Source: WTKD01 sp965243525
GTDB lineage: Bacteria; Spirochaetota; Spirochaetia; WTKD01
NCBI GenBank assembly: GCA_965243525.1
Contig: OZ251568.1
Coordinates: 310,001-374,000 of the forward strand
Length of the DNA stretch: 64,000 nucleotides
Direction: 5' to 3'
The notes below the pieces were generated by a model, which saw only the letters and a program-made list of their open reading frames with translations, was not told the origin of the DNA and did not search any database. Both the position numbers and the translations under genes were made by a program. Below are positions 35,564 through 44,431 of the stretch, in pieces (within the stretch, counting starts at the first letter, position 1; every line of letters starts with the position of its first letter).

Positions 35564-37477
35564 TTATCGCGTTTTCGTCCAACGGACCCAGTCTATCCAT
35601 ATTTCACTTCCAGTACCCGTGTTATACCCATCGTTACCCGGTAAAAGACCTCTGTCAGCAATAACAAAGGGGATATGGACTTTTTCAAGTCCAGCAGTTC
35701 CTGAGGCCCCATGGCTCGAAGTAGCTGCAGCAACCAGAGTATTAATGGGGATCGTTACCTCGCGCCAGGTATTATCGTTGGAATATCCATAGTTACCGGC
35801 AGGATCGCCGGGAGTCACCTTTATCAACATATCCTTTCCGTCCCCATCTTCTCCCAAACCAGTTTGAAGACCGATTTCGATTTTTCCCTGATATGCCGTT
35901 TTAATGCGAAACTTCAAGAATCCAGTTGCAAATCCCCTGAGATCATACCCCTGATTTTCCATAAGGGCCATTATGCCCCAACCCCAACGATTAGCATTAG
36001 CGGTTGGTGTAAGCACAGCAACTGTCTCGGTCCCTCCTCCTTCACTACCTCCATTCCCTGCAGCGGTATTCTCACTCACTTCTCCTGTATTACTGTCCCA
36101 GTATGCCCATTGAAAGTTCACATCACTAGCTGTTCCATCATCATTTCCATCATAGAGCTGTCCATTATAGGCGGTAGCAGCATCGCCAGGAACATCAGCA
36201 AAGACTACAAATTCTGCCGCTGAAATAGTTAGAGGAGTAGATGAAGTAGATGCAGTAGGTGGAGCCACAGAGATCGCATCATCAGCAGTCAATCTCGGGG
36301 TGTCAGCAACTGTTACACCAAGGGGAGTTAGGGCATTCATCCATGTGGAATTAGAATAAACAATGTATTTTGCCTCTCTATCCACGTTAAAAAGTCCCCA
36401 GTCGTCGTCATCACGCTTCCACGGTTCGTCAAATGCCTCAAAGAAAAAAGCCGTAGCAGGCTTTGAATTATCCGTTGTTCGACCAATCCAACTTTCGATC
36501 TTCTTGTAATACAGTTCCTGATTGACGCCATGCGAAAGAGGAAGAGTCGTTCCTTGGCTCTTCCATCCCGTTTCACCGATAACAATCGGTTTATCAATAC
36601 CTATCCCTATGAGTGCCGTACGGGCATCGTTATAGTTCTCCTCCAAACGATCAAATGCTCGATCCATTGTGTTCGCTGCGGCGTCTGGGCCTGATGGCTC
36701 TTGCCAGTCCCAAAGGTCCCATGGTGCATCAGCAATGGGATAAGAATGCAGCGAAATGAAATCAACTGCCTCGGCAACCTTGTGCACATCTTTGTAATGA
36801 TCATGCTGGTCATTTGGATCTTCATTCTTAAGCGACCAAGCTTCCCAGTTGTCGTTGACCGTCACCGGTTGGTGAACCTGATCTCTTACATATGACACAT
36901 AATAGGCAATATCTGCTGGAGGGGTTGACCATCCAAAGGTGTTCCAATCAACCATGGTTTCGTTTCCTACGCTGATCGCAACAATCTGATCTTTGTAGTC
37001 ATCAGTTGCCCAACCAACTGCGGTCCTAATCGCCGCTTCGTTCGCTCCGCCAAAAGCTTGATGAGGTCCAGAAATCCATATTCCAAGCATGACCTTCATA
37101 TTAACAAGATTATCAGGATTATCAGGATCAGGAGTGAGCTCTGTTGTAGTTTTGATCATCTCCAAGGTGCGCCTTGCGTGCTCACTCGTGTCATAAAGGC
37201 GAATCAGATTGAAGCCCATCGCCTTGAGCAGCTTGAGATCATCCCTAATATTATTAGCGGCAGGGTAGACACTCGTTCCAGGAGATTGACCTGCTCTATA
37301 CCCCGAATAGCTCATCGCCATTCCCTCGTAAAAAATCTGAGGAAGCGGCCGGACAGCATTGTTCTCAACGGGGGTATGTATTCTCGCTGCTGAACCAGGC
37401 AACCCAAGATTACATGCAATGATGAGCATCCCTATCAGCGAGACAAATCCAATCAAAAATAGCTTTTGTGTATTCAT
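35564..37477 (-). CDS. GH17-like beta-1,3-glucanase lipoprotein with C-terminal binding domain
   Basis: 637 residues. Signal peptide with lipobox MLIIAC, Cys22. Residues ~45-390 form a TIM-barrel glycosidase: NLIRLYDTS near 90, the acid/base candidate Glu173 in ISVGNETM, and the nucleophile candidate Glu302 in IVIGETGWKSQG. This pair is typical of GH17 endo-1,3-beta-glucanases. Residues ~425-637 hold a beta-rich domain (EFVVFADVPGD; LRGFATGFLKFRIKTAY; final EIWIDWVRW) related in shape to the CBM-like lipoproteins around it, so the array and the enzyme may share a beta-glucan target. GGAAG precedes the ATG. It is flanked by its own terminator and by a different lipoprotein gene upstream, and is likely monocistronic. 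Confidence 0.75.
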   Translation of the reverse strand: MNTQKLFLIGFVSLIGMLIIACNLGLPGSAARIHTPVENNAVRPLPQIFYEGMAMSYSGYRAGQSPGTSVYPAANNIRDDLKLLKAMGFNLIRLYDTSEHARRTLEMIKTTTELTPDPDNPDNLVNMKVMLGIWISGPHQAFGGANEAAIRTAVGWATDDYKDQIVAISVGNETMVDWNTFGWSTPPADIAYYVSYVRDQVHQPVTVNDNWEAWSLKNEDPNDQHDHYKDVHKVAEAVDFISLHSYPIADAPWDLWDWQEPSGPDAAANTMDRAFDRLEENYNDARTALIGIGIDKPIVIGETGWKSQGTTLPLSHGVNQELYYKKIESWIGRTTDNSKPATAFFFEAFDEPWKRDDDDWGLFNVDREAKYIVYSNSTWMNALTPLGVTVADTPRLTADDAISVAPPTASTSSTPLTISAAEFVVFADVPGDAATAYNGQLYDGNDDGTASDVNFQWAYWDSNTGEVSENTAAGNGGSEGGGTETVAVLTPTANANRWGWGIMALMENQGYDLRGFATGFLKFRIKTAYQGKIEIGLQTGLGEDGDGKDMLIKVTPGDPAGNYGYSNDNTWREVTIPINTLVAAATSSHGASGTAGLEKVHIPFVIADRGLLPGNDGYNTGTGSEIWIDWVRWTKTR

Positions 37478-37544
37478 ATTTTCTTCCTTTAAGTATTTAG
37501 TTTAGCAGTAACCTGCACTCCAGTCAAGATGTCCAAAATCCAAC

Positions 37545-38228
37545 CTAGGGAGCCGCCGGGTCAAAATAGATGTTGTCAAGCAAAACGGTCCCGGCCTGCC
37601 GTGTCATTCCTTGGATGGGTTCAGAAAATTCAAAATACGTTGAAATCTGGGCGAGATCTAGACCAACATTAATGGTCTTAAACACAGACAAAGGAATCCG
37701 AAACTCACGCCAACCATCTGCATCCGGCATAGGGGTTGGGTCAATGACAGCAGTATCGAGAATGTTCACTGCGGCAGACACCCTTCCACCCATGCCATCA
37801 TCTGATTCCATTTTGATCATAAGGCTGTCAATCATAGCCATATTCGCAGAGACCGCATAGTTAACGGAGAAAACCAATGCCCCGTTTGCAAAGGGGGTGA
37901 GGTCGATGGAAACTGCAGTGCCCCTCGTGAATCCAATGGCTCTATTATTACTGGCGCCAAATTCCAATCGATACATTTCGCTTCCCTCTGCTGGATTGAT
38001 TGTAATTCCTCCGTTCCTCGGAGTCAGCGTTTCCACCCGTTGCGGGGTTATTCCAGTTTGAGTAAAGGATCCCAAAGAATCATAGGTCTCTGAAAACAGG
38101 CCTTTTGAAGTTCGGACCCTCGAGTCATTCACATCACCCCTTCCCGCACCATTCGCTCCACAGGCAGCAAGCAGCATAATCATAGTTACAAGGCCTGCAC
38201 AGGCCAGATGTCGTATACTTTTTTGCAT
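37545..38228 (-). CDS. Surface lipoprotein, CBM-like family
   Basis: 227 residues. Signal peptide MQKSIRHLAC is one of the more diverged; lipobox MLLAAC, Cys23. The domain has LFSETYDSL, ALVFSVNYAVS, WREFRIPLSVF and TVLLDNIYFDPAAP. A GGAGAT site precedes the ATG. The stop lies 67 bases before the GH17-like gene with no clear terminator, so the two may be cotranscribed. Confidence 0.7.
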   Translation of the reverse strand: MQKSIRHLACAGLVTMIMLLAACGANGAGRGDVNDSRVRTSKGLFSETYDSLGSFTQTGITPQRVETLTPRNGGITINPAEGSEMYRLEFGASNNRAIGFTRGTAVSIDLTPFANGALVFSVNYAVSANMAMIDSLMIKMESDDGMGGRVSAAVNILDTAVIDPTPMPDADGWREFRIPLSVFKTINVGLDLAQISTYFEFSEPIQGMTRQAGTVLLDNIYFDPAAP

Positions 38229-38614
38229 TTTCTATCTCCAATGTGTTTTTTATATTTCATGGAGGCTCCACCGTTGTGAGGTTCCTCCATCTGCAGGTTA
38301 TATAGCACAGTTATCCACCACGCGTCGTATATGCTGCATATCGCGAAATGATTATACAACTGAACAGAGAATTAATAGAATTAAATTTTTGCGGTTTTCA
38401 GGAAGGGCTAGGTATAGTAATTGCAAAAAGGTGGTGAATCACCTATCTGTGCATGAATTGGATCGCGGTGAGTGCGCATGGCCGATGTCGCCATCGCCGT
38501 CGTGGCTGTCATAGCGGTCTGAATTTCACAACAACACCCCAGAGGGACGCAGCTAGCACAACTTCGCAGAAATCGCACGGCTGCATCCCGTCGATGGGTT
38601 AATGTCGAACTAGA
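38229..38614. other. Intergenic: second type of flank
   Basis: From here rightwards the lipoprotein flanks belong to a second type, with the phrase GTGCATGAATTGGATCG and a GC-rich tract before the hairpin. The hairpin is at 38544-38589. No gene is seen. Confidence 0.45.
38544..38589 (-). terminator. Hairpin, type-B terminator
   Basis: Arms GGGACGCAGC and GCTGCATCCC (one non-Watson-Crick pair) with an inner GCAC/GTGC pairing. There is no T-run, so the terminator role is less sure than for the first type. Confidence 0.45.
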
Positions 38615-40021
38615 TCAAGGCTGAGGAGCCTCAAAATAGATATCGTCGATAAAGACATTTCCATATAAGCTAGTTCCTTCTGCTGCGGGGTTCCAGAGTC
38701 CAAAATATGAATACATATCATCAAAATTTAGACCACTGTCTGCAGCACCACCAAAATTTAGACCATTTTCTACAGGATCATCACGAGTTTGAAAATCAAC
38801 CAATGGAATCTTATACGTATGCCAGTCATCATCTGATCCTATTCTGTAGTTAGTACCGGCAGCAAGAAAATCCACTTCACCGCCTCCCGTTTCAGCCGCA
38901 CGCCCTGAAGTCAATTTAACGATAAGACTATCGGGTGCAGTTTTTCTCGCGCCCGAGCCAAACAGAATTGAATAGTTAATGGAAAACACAATGAATTCAT
39001 TATAATCAGCAATGCTGATGGGAGTTCTTCCTGCCTCTATAGTAAAATAGGCGCCGCCATTTTGGAGCCTTGGAGGGAAGAATATCTTATACATCTCGTC
39101 CCCTTCCGCCGGATTTACACTGCCAAAAAATTGTGAAATTCTGGCAGATACAGCAGCATTCTCAGCATTAACACCATCAACGCGAACGTCAAAGGGAGTT
39201 TCATAATACGAACGAAAGTCTGAAAACAAAACCTTAGTGGGAGCTTCAAAATAGATGTTATCAATATAGACAATCCCATTTATATTCTCTTTACCACCAG
39301 ATATTGATTTTTGGGGTTCCCAGAGTCCAAAATATGAATACATATTAGCAAGATCTAGATCACTGCCATTTGGAGTATTGAACGCACCCAATGGAATTTT
39401 ATATGTATGCCAATCATCTGCTGTTCTCACCCGATAGAGTGGTTCATCAATGAAATTTATCCCACGGCCTTCCTCTCCAGTGGCACCTGAGGCCAATTTA
39501 ACTTCAAATTCGTCCGGCACAGACTCCAAATTTGCATAGTTAATAGAAAACACAAGGTTTCCTCCTGCATATTCTGAAATATCGATAGGAGTTCTTCCAC
39601 TATTGCCAAAATAAATACCTGACCTTGTCTCCAGATTGTTAAACTTGACCCTATACATCTCTGTTCCCTCTGGTGCATTTATACTGCTCTCAAGAGCAGG
39701 GGTAGAAGGATTCATAGTAGAAGTAGAATCCTCATTATCAACATCCATGGGATCGGGAATAGGGGTATAAGGGCTCACAATAGGTGTAGGTTTTGCATTC
39801 CTAACCCCTGTGGGATGGGAAAGATTAAGCGAAGTAAAACTGTTTGAATATACAGCTCTAATCGCCGGCGGTTCTGTCTGTATCCTTGGTAACGACGGCT
39901 CTGGTGTTTGATCAGCTATTCCTGTTGAGTCTCTTCCTGCACCATTCGACTCACAGCCAGCGAGCAACATAATCATAACCACAAGGCCTATAAAGACCAG
40001 ATATAACACATTTCTTTTCAT
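38615..40021 (-). CDS. Two-domain surface lipoprotein, CBM-like family
   Basis: 468 residues, lipobox MLLAGC, Cys23. A long Pro/Thr/Asp-rich linker (residues ~24-110) is followed by domain one (NLVFSINYANL, WHTYKIPLGAF, IVYIDNIYFEAP near 255) and domain two (FIVFSINYSIL, WHTYKIPLVDF, NVFIDDIYFEAPQP at the end). Both have the insertion YSYFGLW before the last strands, so this pair probably arose by internal duplication, separately from the pair at 31966-33129, whose second domain is of a different subtype. Confidence 0.7.
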   Translation of the reverse strand: MKRNVLYLVFIGLVVMIMLLAGCESNGAGRDSTGIADQTPEPSLPRIQTEPPAIRAVYSNSFTSLNLSHPTGVRNAKPTPIVSPYTPIPDPMDVDNEDSTSTMNPSTPALESSINAPEGTEMYRVKFNNLETRSGIYFGNSGRTPIDISEYAGGNLVFSINYANLESVPDEFEVKLASGATGEEGRGINFIDEPLYRVRTADDWHTYKIPLGAFNTPNGSDLDLANMYSYFGLWEPQKSISGGKENINGIVYIDNIYFEAPTKVLFSDFRSYYETPFDVRVDGVNAENAAVSARISQFFGSVNPAEGDEMYKIFFPPRLQNGGAYFTIEAGRTPISIADYNEFIVFSINYSILFGSGARKTAPDSLIVKLTSGRAAETGGGEVDFLAAGTNYRIGSDDDWHTYKIPLVDFQTRDDPVENGLNFGGAADSGLNFDDMYSYFGLWNPAAEGTSLYGNVFIDDIYFEAPQP

Positions 40022-40388
40022 TGAATACCTCCAATAGTTTTATTTTTCATGAAAATTCTCACCGTTGTGAGGTTTCTCCATCTGCAGGCTTATAGAACGC
40101 GATTCGCATCTTATATAAACAATCTTGCAGTATACTATAAGTATAATACATATCAGACATGGAGGCTACTTTTCTCAATGCAAAGAAGAAACGAGGTATA
40201 TACTGGTGAAAACGCGGTGAATCACCCATCTGTGCATGAATTGAATCGAGATGTTCGCACATGGCCGGTGTCGTCGTTGTTGCTATTACTGACGTCGCAA
40301 TCTCCGGCAACCACCCCTCAGAGAGAAAGGCACAACTCTGTGAAAAAGTTGTGCCCTGCATCGTTAATGTTATGAAAAAAGCAGAATT
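40022..40388. other. Intergenic: type-B flank
   Basis: Bases 40150-40265 match 41150-41245 closely (GGAGGCTACTTTTCTCAATG and following). A hairpin lies at 40329-40355. No gene is seen. Confidence 0.5.
40329..40355 (-). terminator. Terminator behind the broken lipoprotein gene
   Basis: Perfect 9-base-pair stem GGCACAACT / AGTTGTGCC with a 9-base loop, followed by TTTCTCTC on the minus strand. Confidence 0.6.
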
Positions 40389-41010
40389 CTAGGGCGCTGG
40401 ATTTGAATCAAAATAGATCTCATCGAAGAGATGTTCTCCCGAAGTCAAATTTGAGTTCCCATTTTTGATATCTCGAATTTCGAAATACGTTTTGATCTTA
40501 GATAGATCTAAATTCGCATTAGCAGCCGTAAAGCTAGCCAAAGGAATCTCGTATTTTTTCCATCTTCCATCTCCAAAAGAAGGCTGCGGATTAAGAGCCA
40601 AAAAATCAATCTCAGCTTCTTGATCGTTCGCATTAGTCGTGGAATCGCCTGATCTGAGCACAACATCCGCAGAAGTCACATCCTGTGCAATCCCAAGCTT
40701 ATAGGAGAACACTAAACCCCATCTTTATAGGGAATGAGATCAACATAATCAACAGCATTGATACTGCCGAGAGTACTAGTACTAAGTACTAGTTGAAGCT
40801 TCATCATTCCTATATCACTGTCATCAGGATTCGTTGAGCCAGCCACCTCAGTAAAACCTACGGTTACACCAATTGGCAAGATTGTAATTTAACATCGGGA
40901 TCATCCGCATAGGCAGACAACAACGGCAATGGTCCCGAGGTTGTTGTGCATGCAGCAAGAAGCATAACCACAAGGCCCATGCAGGCCAGATATACCACAT
41001 TTCTTTTCAT
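40389..41010 (-). pseudogene. Frameshifted lipoprotein of the CBM-like family
   Basis: The signal peptide is intact (MKRNVVYLACMGLVVMLLAAC, in which the last residue is the lipidation Cys), but the frame stops at 40864. A second frame continues from about 40870 to 40730 (VTVGFTEVAGS ... VDYVDLIPYKDG). A third carries the end from 40727 (LVFSYKLGI ... KKYEIPLASF ... HLFDEIYFD). Together they restore the family pattern DLIPYKDG-LVFSYKL, so two frameshifts have broken one ancestral gene. A sequencing error in a run of four G (near 40726) could account for one of them. Confidence 0.75.
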
Positions 41011-41378
41011 TAAATACCTCCAATGTATTTTTGTATTCCATGAGAACTCCACGTTGTGAGGTCCTCCCTCTGCAGACTTATAGTGCACGATTCGCATCCT
41101 GTCTACATGATTCTGCGGTACCTCTAGAAGTATAATGCACGGTGATCATGGAGGCTACTTTTCTCAATGCAAAGAAGAAACGAGGTATATACTGGTGAAA
41201 ACGCGGTGAATCACCTATCTGTGCATGAATTGGATCGAGATGTTCGCACTAGCAGCGTCGTCGTCGTCGTTGCTGGTATAGCGGCCGGAGTTTCACGACG
41301 CACACTCCGAGGGGCGCAGCTAGCACAATTTCGCAGAAATCGCACAGCTGCATCCCGTCATGAGTTAAGGCCGGTCTA
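41011..41378. other. Intergenic: type-B flank
   Basis: It holds the leader of the broken gene at 40389-41010, the block shared with 40150-40265, and the hairpin at 41311-41356. The minus strand carries GCATTATACT near 41130-41140, which may be a -10 region. Confidence 0.45.
41311..41356 (-). terminator. Hairpin, type-B terminator
   Basis: Arms GGGGCGCAGC (41311-41320) and GCTGCATCCC (41347-41356), nearly the same as at 38544-38589. Confidence 0.45.
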
Positions 41379-42014
41379 TCAGTTGGCTGCGTCCGGTGTA
41401 AAATATATCTCATCGAGATAGATCTCTCCACCCGAACCCCTAGTTCCAGCCGCAGGATCAGCAAGCTCAAAATACGTTTCAATCTGCGCGAGATCTAGAT
41501 CACCCTGAGCTTCTGTAAACTTAGCCAAAGGAATCTGAATCCTACGCCATCCATTCATCGGTTCAGGAACCGTCGTAACCGCAGAGTCAAAAAAATCAAC
41601 CTCGGCCACTTTTTCGTCAGCTCCACTGCCTGATTTCATCTTAACTATAAAAGTGTCCGGCAAGGGGATCAATTTTTCATAGTTGATAGAAAACACCAAA
41701 GTTGCATACTTGCTGAGATCAACATGCTTTTCCGTAGATTTCTTTGTGAACCAAACTCCTCTAACATTCGGATTAAACGACACCTTACGCATGTGCTCAC
41801 CATCAACTGGGTTTAGATCAATCCCGTCGGGCCCTTGGGTCAACCCTCGCACATCTGAACTAGTCGATATGGAAAGCCCCTGAGTCAGAGCCGTATAGAG
41901 ATCATTTTCTGCATAAACAGATAACATCGACAACACCTCACCAGGGTCGACTAGCCCACATGAGGCAAGAATCACAAGGCCTATGCAAGCAAAGAATACT
42001 CCATTTTTTTTCAT
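41379..42014 (-). CDS. Surface lipoprotein, CBM-like family
   Basis: 211 residues, with a short signal peptide (lipobox VILASC, Cys19). The opener is changed to SVYAENDLYTAL; the rest has TLVFSINYEKL, WRRIQIPLAKF and EIYLDEIYFTPDAAN. Sequence AQIETYFEL is shared with the broken neighbour (SKIKTYFEI), indicating they are close relatives. Confidence 0.7.
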   Translation of the reverse strand: MKKNGVFFACIGLVILASCGLVDPGEVLSMLSVYAENDLYTALTQGLSISTSSDVRGLTQGPDGIDLNPVDGEHMRKVSFNPNVRGVWFTKKSTEKHVDLSKYATLVFSINYEKLIPLPDTFIVKMKSGSGADEKVAEVDFFDSAVTTVPEPMNGWRRIQIPLAKFTEAQGDLDLAQIETYFELADPAAGTRGSGGEIYLDEIYFTPDAAN

Positions 42015-42392
42015 TGTATACCTCCAATAGTTTGTTAATACTTGGGAATGCCTTCACCACTGCAAAGTGCTTCCCTGTGCGAACCAGGTATGTTGTTACC
42101 TGTCGCGGAGTACGTACATATAACGGTATTTATTAAAAAATGTAAATATATTAATTTTAGGTTTTATATCTAAATTAGGGCGTCCGAGCCATCCCAGCAT
42201 TCTTATCCTGGATAGGCCTTCCTGATAACTTTTAGAGCTATACCAGATTGCGCATGGCCGGTGCGCATCACTGCCGGCATCATCACCATCGTGACTGCCG
42301 CAATCTCGCAGAGAACACCCCAGAGGGGCGCAGACAGCACAGCTTCGCAGAAACCGCACAGCTGCATCCCATCAATGGGTTAAGACCACGTA
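42015..42392. other. Intergenic: type-B flank
   Basis: The leader of the gene at 41379-42014 is followed by an AT-rich segment (42110-42170) and by the GC-rich tract with hairpin 42325-42370, which closely matches 43395-43505. No gene is seen. Confidence 0.45.
42325..42370 (-). terminator. Hairpin, type-B terminator
   Basis: Arms GGGGCGCAG (42325-42333) and CTGCATCCC (42362-42370); no T-run. Confidence 0.43.
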
Positions 42393-43133
42393 TTAATTGG
42401 TCGGGGCCGGCTTAAAATAGATGTTGTCAAGATAGACTAATCCCTTTGAATGCATAGTAAAATCATCTTTGTAAGGATTCCAGATTCCAAAATATGTAGT
42501 TATCTTAGCAAGGTTCAAAGATCCTCGAGTATTAAAATCAGCCAGAGGAATCTCATACGTACGCCAGTCACCTTTCAGGTTCGAAGAATTGAGATCAATT
42601 AAATTCAATTCACCTCCTCCATCTTCACCACCTGCGTTTGTCGTTGAAAGCACACCAAGAGTAAAGTGGGTAGGTTCTGGCCTCAGATCTGCATAGTTAA
42701 TAGAAAACACAATAAATCCACCTGCAAATTCTGAGATATCGACAGGATCTTTGTGTTGACTGTTGCTAAAGCGAATTTCTGCCCAAGCTTCAGTAGTAAA
42801 ATTTGGATTGTCGGGATTAGGAGTGGCACGTTCGTGTTGAAAATCTATTCTATACATTGTCGGCCCTTCTATTGGACTTATCCCGTCACTATTTCCAGTA
42901 ACCTTCATAGCCTCCACTGTGTTCGTGCTAGATCGAACAACAGGTTCCGCTGCAATTCCCAAAAAAGTTTGACTGTCCGAGAATACAGCATTTGGGGTTG
43001 GGGTCGGCATTGGCTCCTGACCACCTGTTCCTTCGACTCCGTCAAATCCTTCTCTCACACCATTCTCTACACACGCGGCGAGAAACAAAATCACAAGGCC
43101 TATAAAGACCAGATATATTACATTCTTTCTCAT
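42393..43133 (-). CDS. Surface lipoprotein, CBM-like family
   Basis: 246 residues, lipobox LFLAAC, Cys21, followed by a Gly/Glu then Pro/Thr linker (GQEPMPTPTPNA). Domain motifs are VFSDSQTFL, FIVFSINYADL, WRTYEIPLADF and LVYLDNIYFKPAPTN. The C-terminal KPA.TN is the same as in the next gene. GGAGAT precedes the ATG. Confidence 0.7.
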   Translation of the reverse strand: MRKNVIYLVFIGLVILFLAACVENGVREGFDGVEGTGGQEPMPTPTPNAVFSDSQTFLGIAAEPVVRSSTNTVEAMKVTGNSDGISPIEGPTMYRIDFQHERATPNPDNPNFTTEAWAEIRFSNSQHKDPVDISEFAGGFIVFSINYADLRPEPTHFTLGVLSTTNAGGEDGGGELNLIDLNSSNLKGDWRTYEIPLADFNTRGSLNLAKITTYFGIWNPYKDDFTMHSKGLVYLDNIYFKPAPTN

Positions 43134-43527
43134 TGAATATCTCCAATATTTTTGTATATTTCATGAAACCCCATGTTCGGAGTCTCCATCTGTAGGCTAT
43201 ATAGCACGGTTATTCACCGTGATCGCTTATAATAATAATATAGTCTTGATATATCCAGGAGTATAATGCAAAACGACTATGGATACCACTCTTTCGATAC
43301 GGAGGAGGAAATGAGGTATACACATAGTGAAAAATTGCTGCATTGTTATCCGCTGTAGCGGATAGATAGAGTCGAGGTGCTCACTCGGTGATCGGTGCGC
43401 ATCACTGCCGGCATCATCACCGTCGTGACTGCCGCAATCTCGCAGAGAACACCCCAGAGGGGCGCAGGCAGCACAGCTTCGCAGAAACTGCACAACCTGC
43501 ATCCCATCAATGGGTTAAGACCACGTA
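43134..43527. other. Intergenic: type-B flank
   Basis: Leader and possible -10 element (GCATTATACTCC on the minus strand at 43257-43268) of the gene at 42393-43133, then the GC-rich tract shared with 42230-42370 and the hairpin at 43459-43505. Confidence 0.45.
43459..43505 (-). terminator. Hairpin, type-B terminator
   Basis: Arms GGGGCGCAGG and CCTGCATCCC; no T-run. Confidence 0.43.
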
Positions 43528-44325
43528 TTAATTGGTCGAGGCCGGCTTAAAATAGATGTTGTCAAGATAGACATTTCCAGTTGAGTATCTTTCTTCTGTA
43601 GTAGGAGGAGTAGCATTTGCATCTGTTACTACTGTTTTTTTGGGATTCCAAAGTCCAAAATATACATCCACTCGAGTAAGGTCTAGATCTGCAGTCTGAC
43701 CGCGATACCCGATAGTATTAAAATCAGCTAGAGGAATTTCATAGGTATGCCAGTCACCATCCGTCGTCGAAGCGCGACCAATGAAGTTTACTATACCCCC
43801 TCCATCTTCGTTGTTATCCGTAGGAGGAGTAGCGGGATCATCTGAAGTTATTTTAGCTTCAAAATAGCTTGGAGCTGGAGTCAGACCTGCATAGTTAACA
43901 GAAAAGACAATGGATCCACCTGCATAGGCTGAGAGGTCGATAAGATCTGCTGTTGCAATTTTTTTGAAATAGACACCTGACCAATTGTCGTGCTTGAACT
44001 CTATCTTATACATCTCATTTCCTTCTGAGGGAGTTACATTATCAACAGCACCGGTCGTCGTCTTTTCAACAGTAATCTTGGTGTCGTTCGCTCCACCATC
44101 AGCATCGGCTGCAAGACCGGAGATTGTGGTTCCATCAGGATCAAGAAGATCATGTGTTTCTGAAAACACACCCTTCGTTGTCGGTGGCGTCGGTGTTGTC
44201 GTCATCTGACCACCAGTTCCCGTTCCACCAGCATCAGCTCCTCTTCCTGCACCACCCTCTGTACACGCAGCGAGAAACAAAATCACAAGGCCTATAAAGA
44301 CCAGATATATTACATTTTTTTTCAT
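43528..44325 (-). CDS. Surface lipoprotein, CBM-like family
   Basis: I take ATG 44325 (MKKNVIYLVF), which has GGAGG 6 bases upstream, rather than the start 10 codons earlier that lies in the leader. Lipobox LFLAAC, Cys21. The signal peptide is almost the same as in 42393-43133 but the mature domain differs: VFSETHDLL, SIVFSVNYAGL, WHTYEIPLADF, NVYLDNIYFKPASTN, plus an Asp/Ala/Thr insert near the end. It is the last member of the array. Confidence 0.7.
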   Translation of the reverse strand: MKKNVIYLVFIGLVILFLAACTEGGAGRGADAGGTGTGGQMTTTPTPPTTKGVFSETHDLLDPDGTTISGLAADADGGANDTKITVEKTTTGAVDNVTPSEGNEMYKIEFKHDNWSGVYFKKIATADLIDLSAYAGGSIVFSVNYAGLTPAPSYFEAKITSDDPATPPTDNNEDGGGIVNFIGRASTTDGDWHTYEIPLADFNTIGYRGQTADLDLTRVDVYFGLWNPKKTVVTDANATPPTTEERYSTGNVYLDNIYFKPASTN

Positions 44326-44431
44326 TGAATACCTCCAATGTATTTTATTTTCCATGAGAGCTCCACCTTGTGGAACCCTCCCAATTGCACACTATGTGCA
44401 TTTTTCATCATTATCACTTCGCATACATCTC

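Noticed and set aside
40864..41097. Longer N-termini for several lipoproteins (containing HWRYLM, LRRYAM or FWRYEM before the signal peptide).
   Set aside because: The WRY codons are the translated ribosome site (TGG AGG TAT). The signal peptide must start at the following M[KR]K, as in the paralogues.
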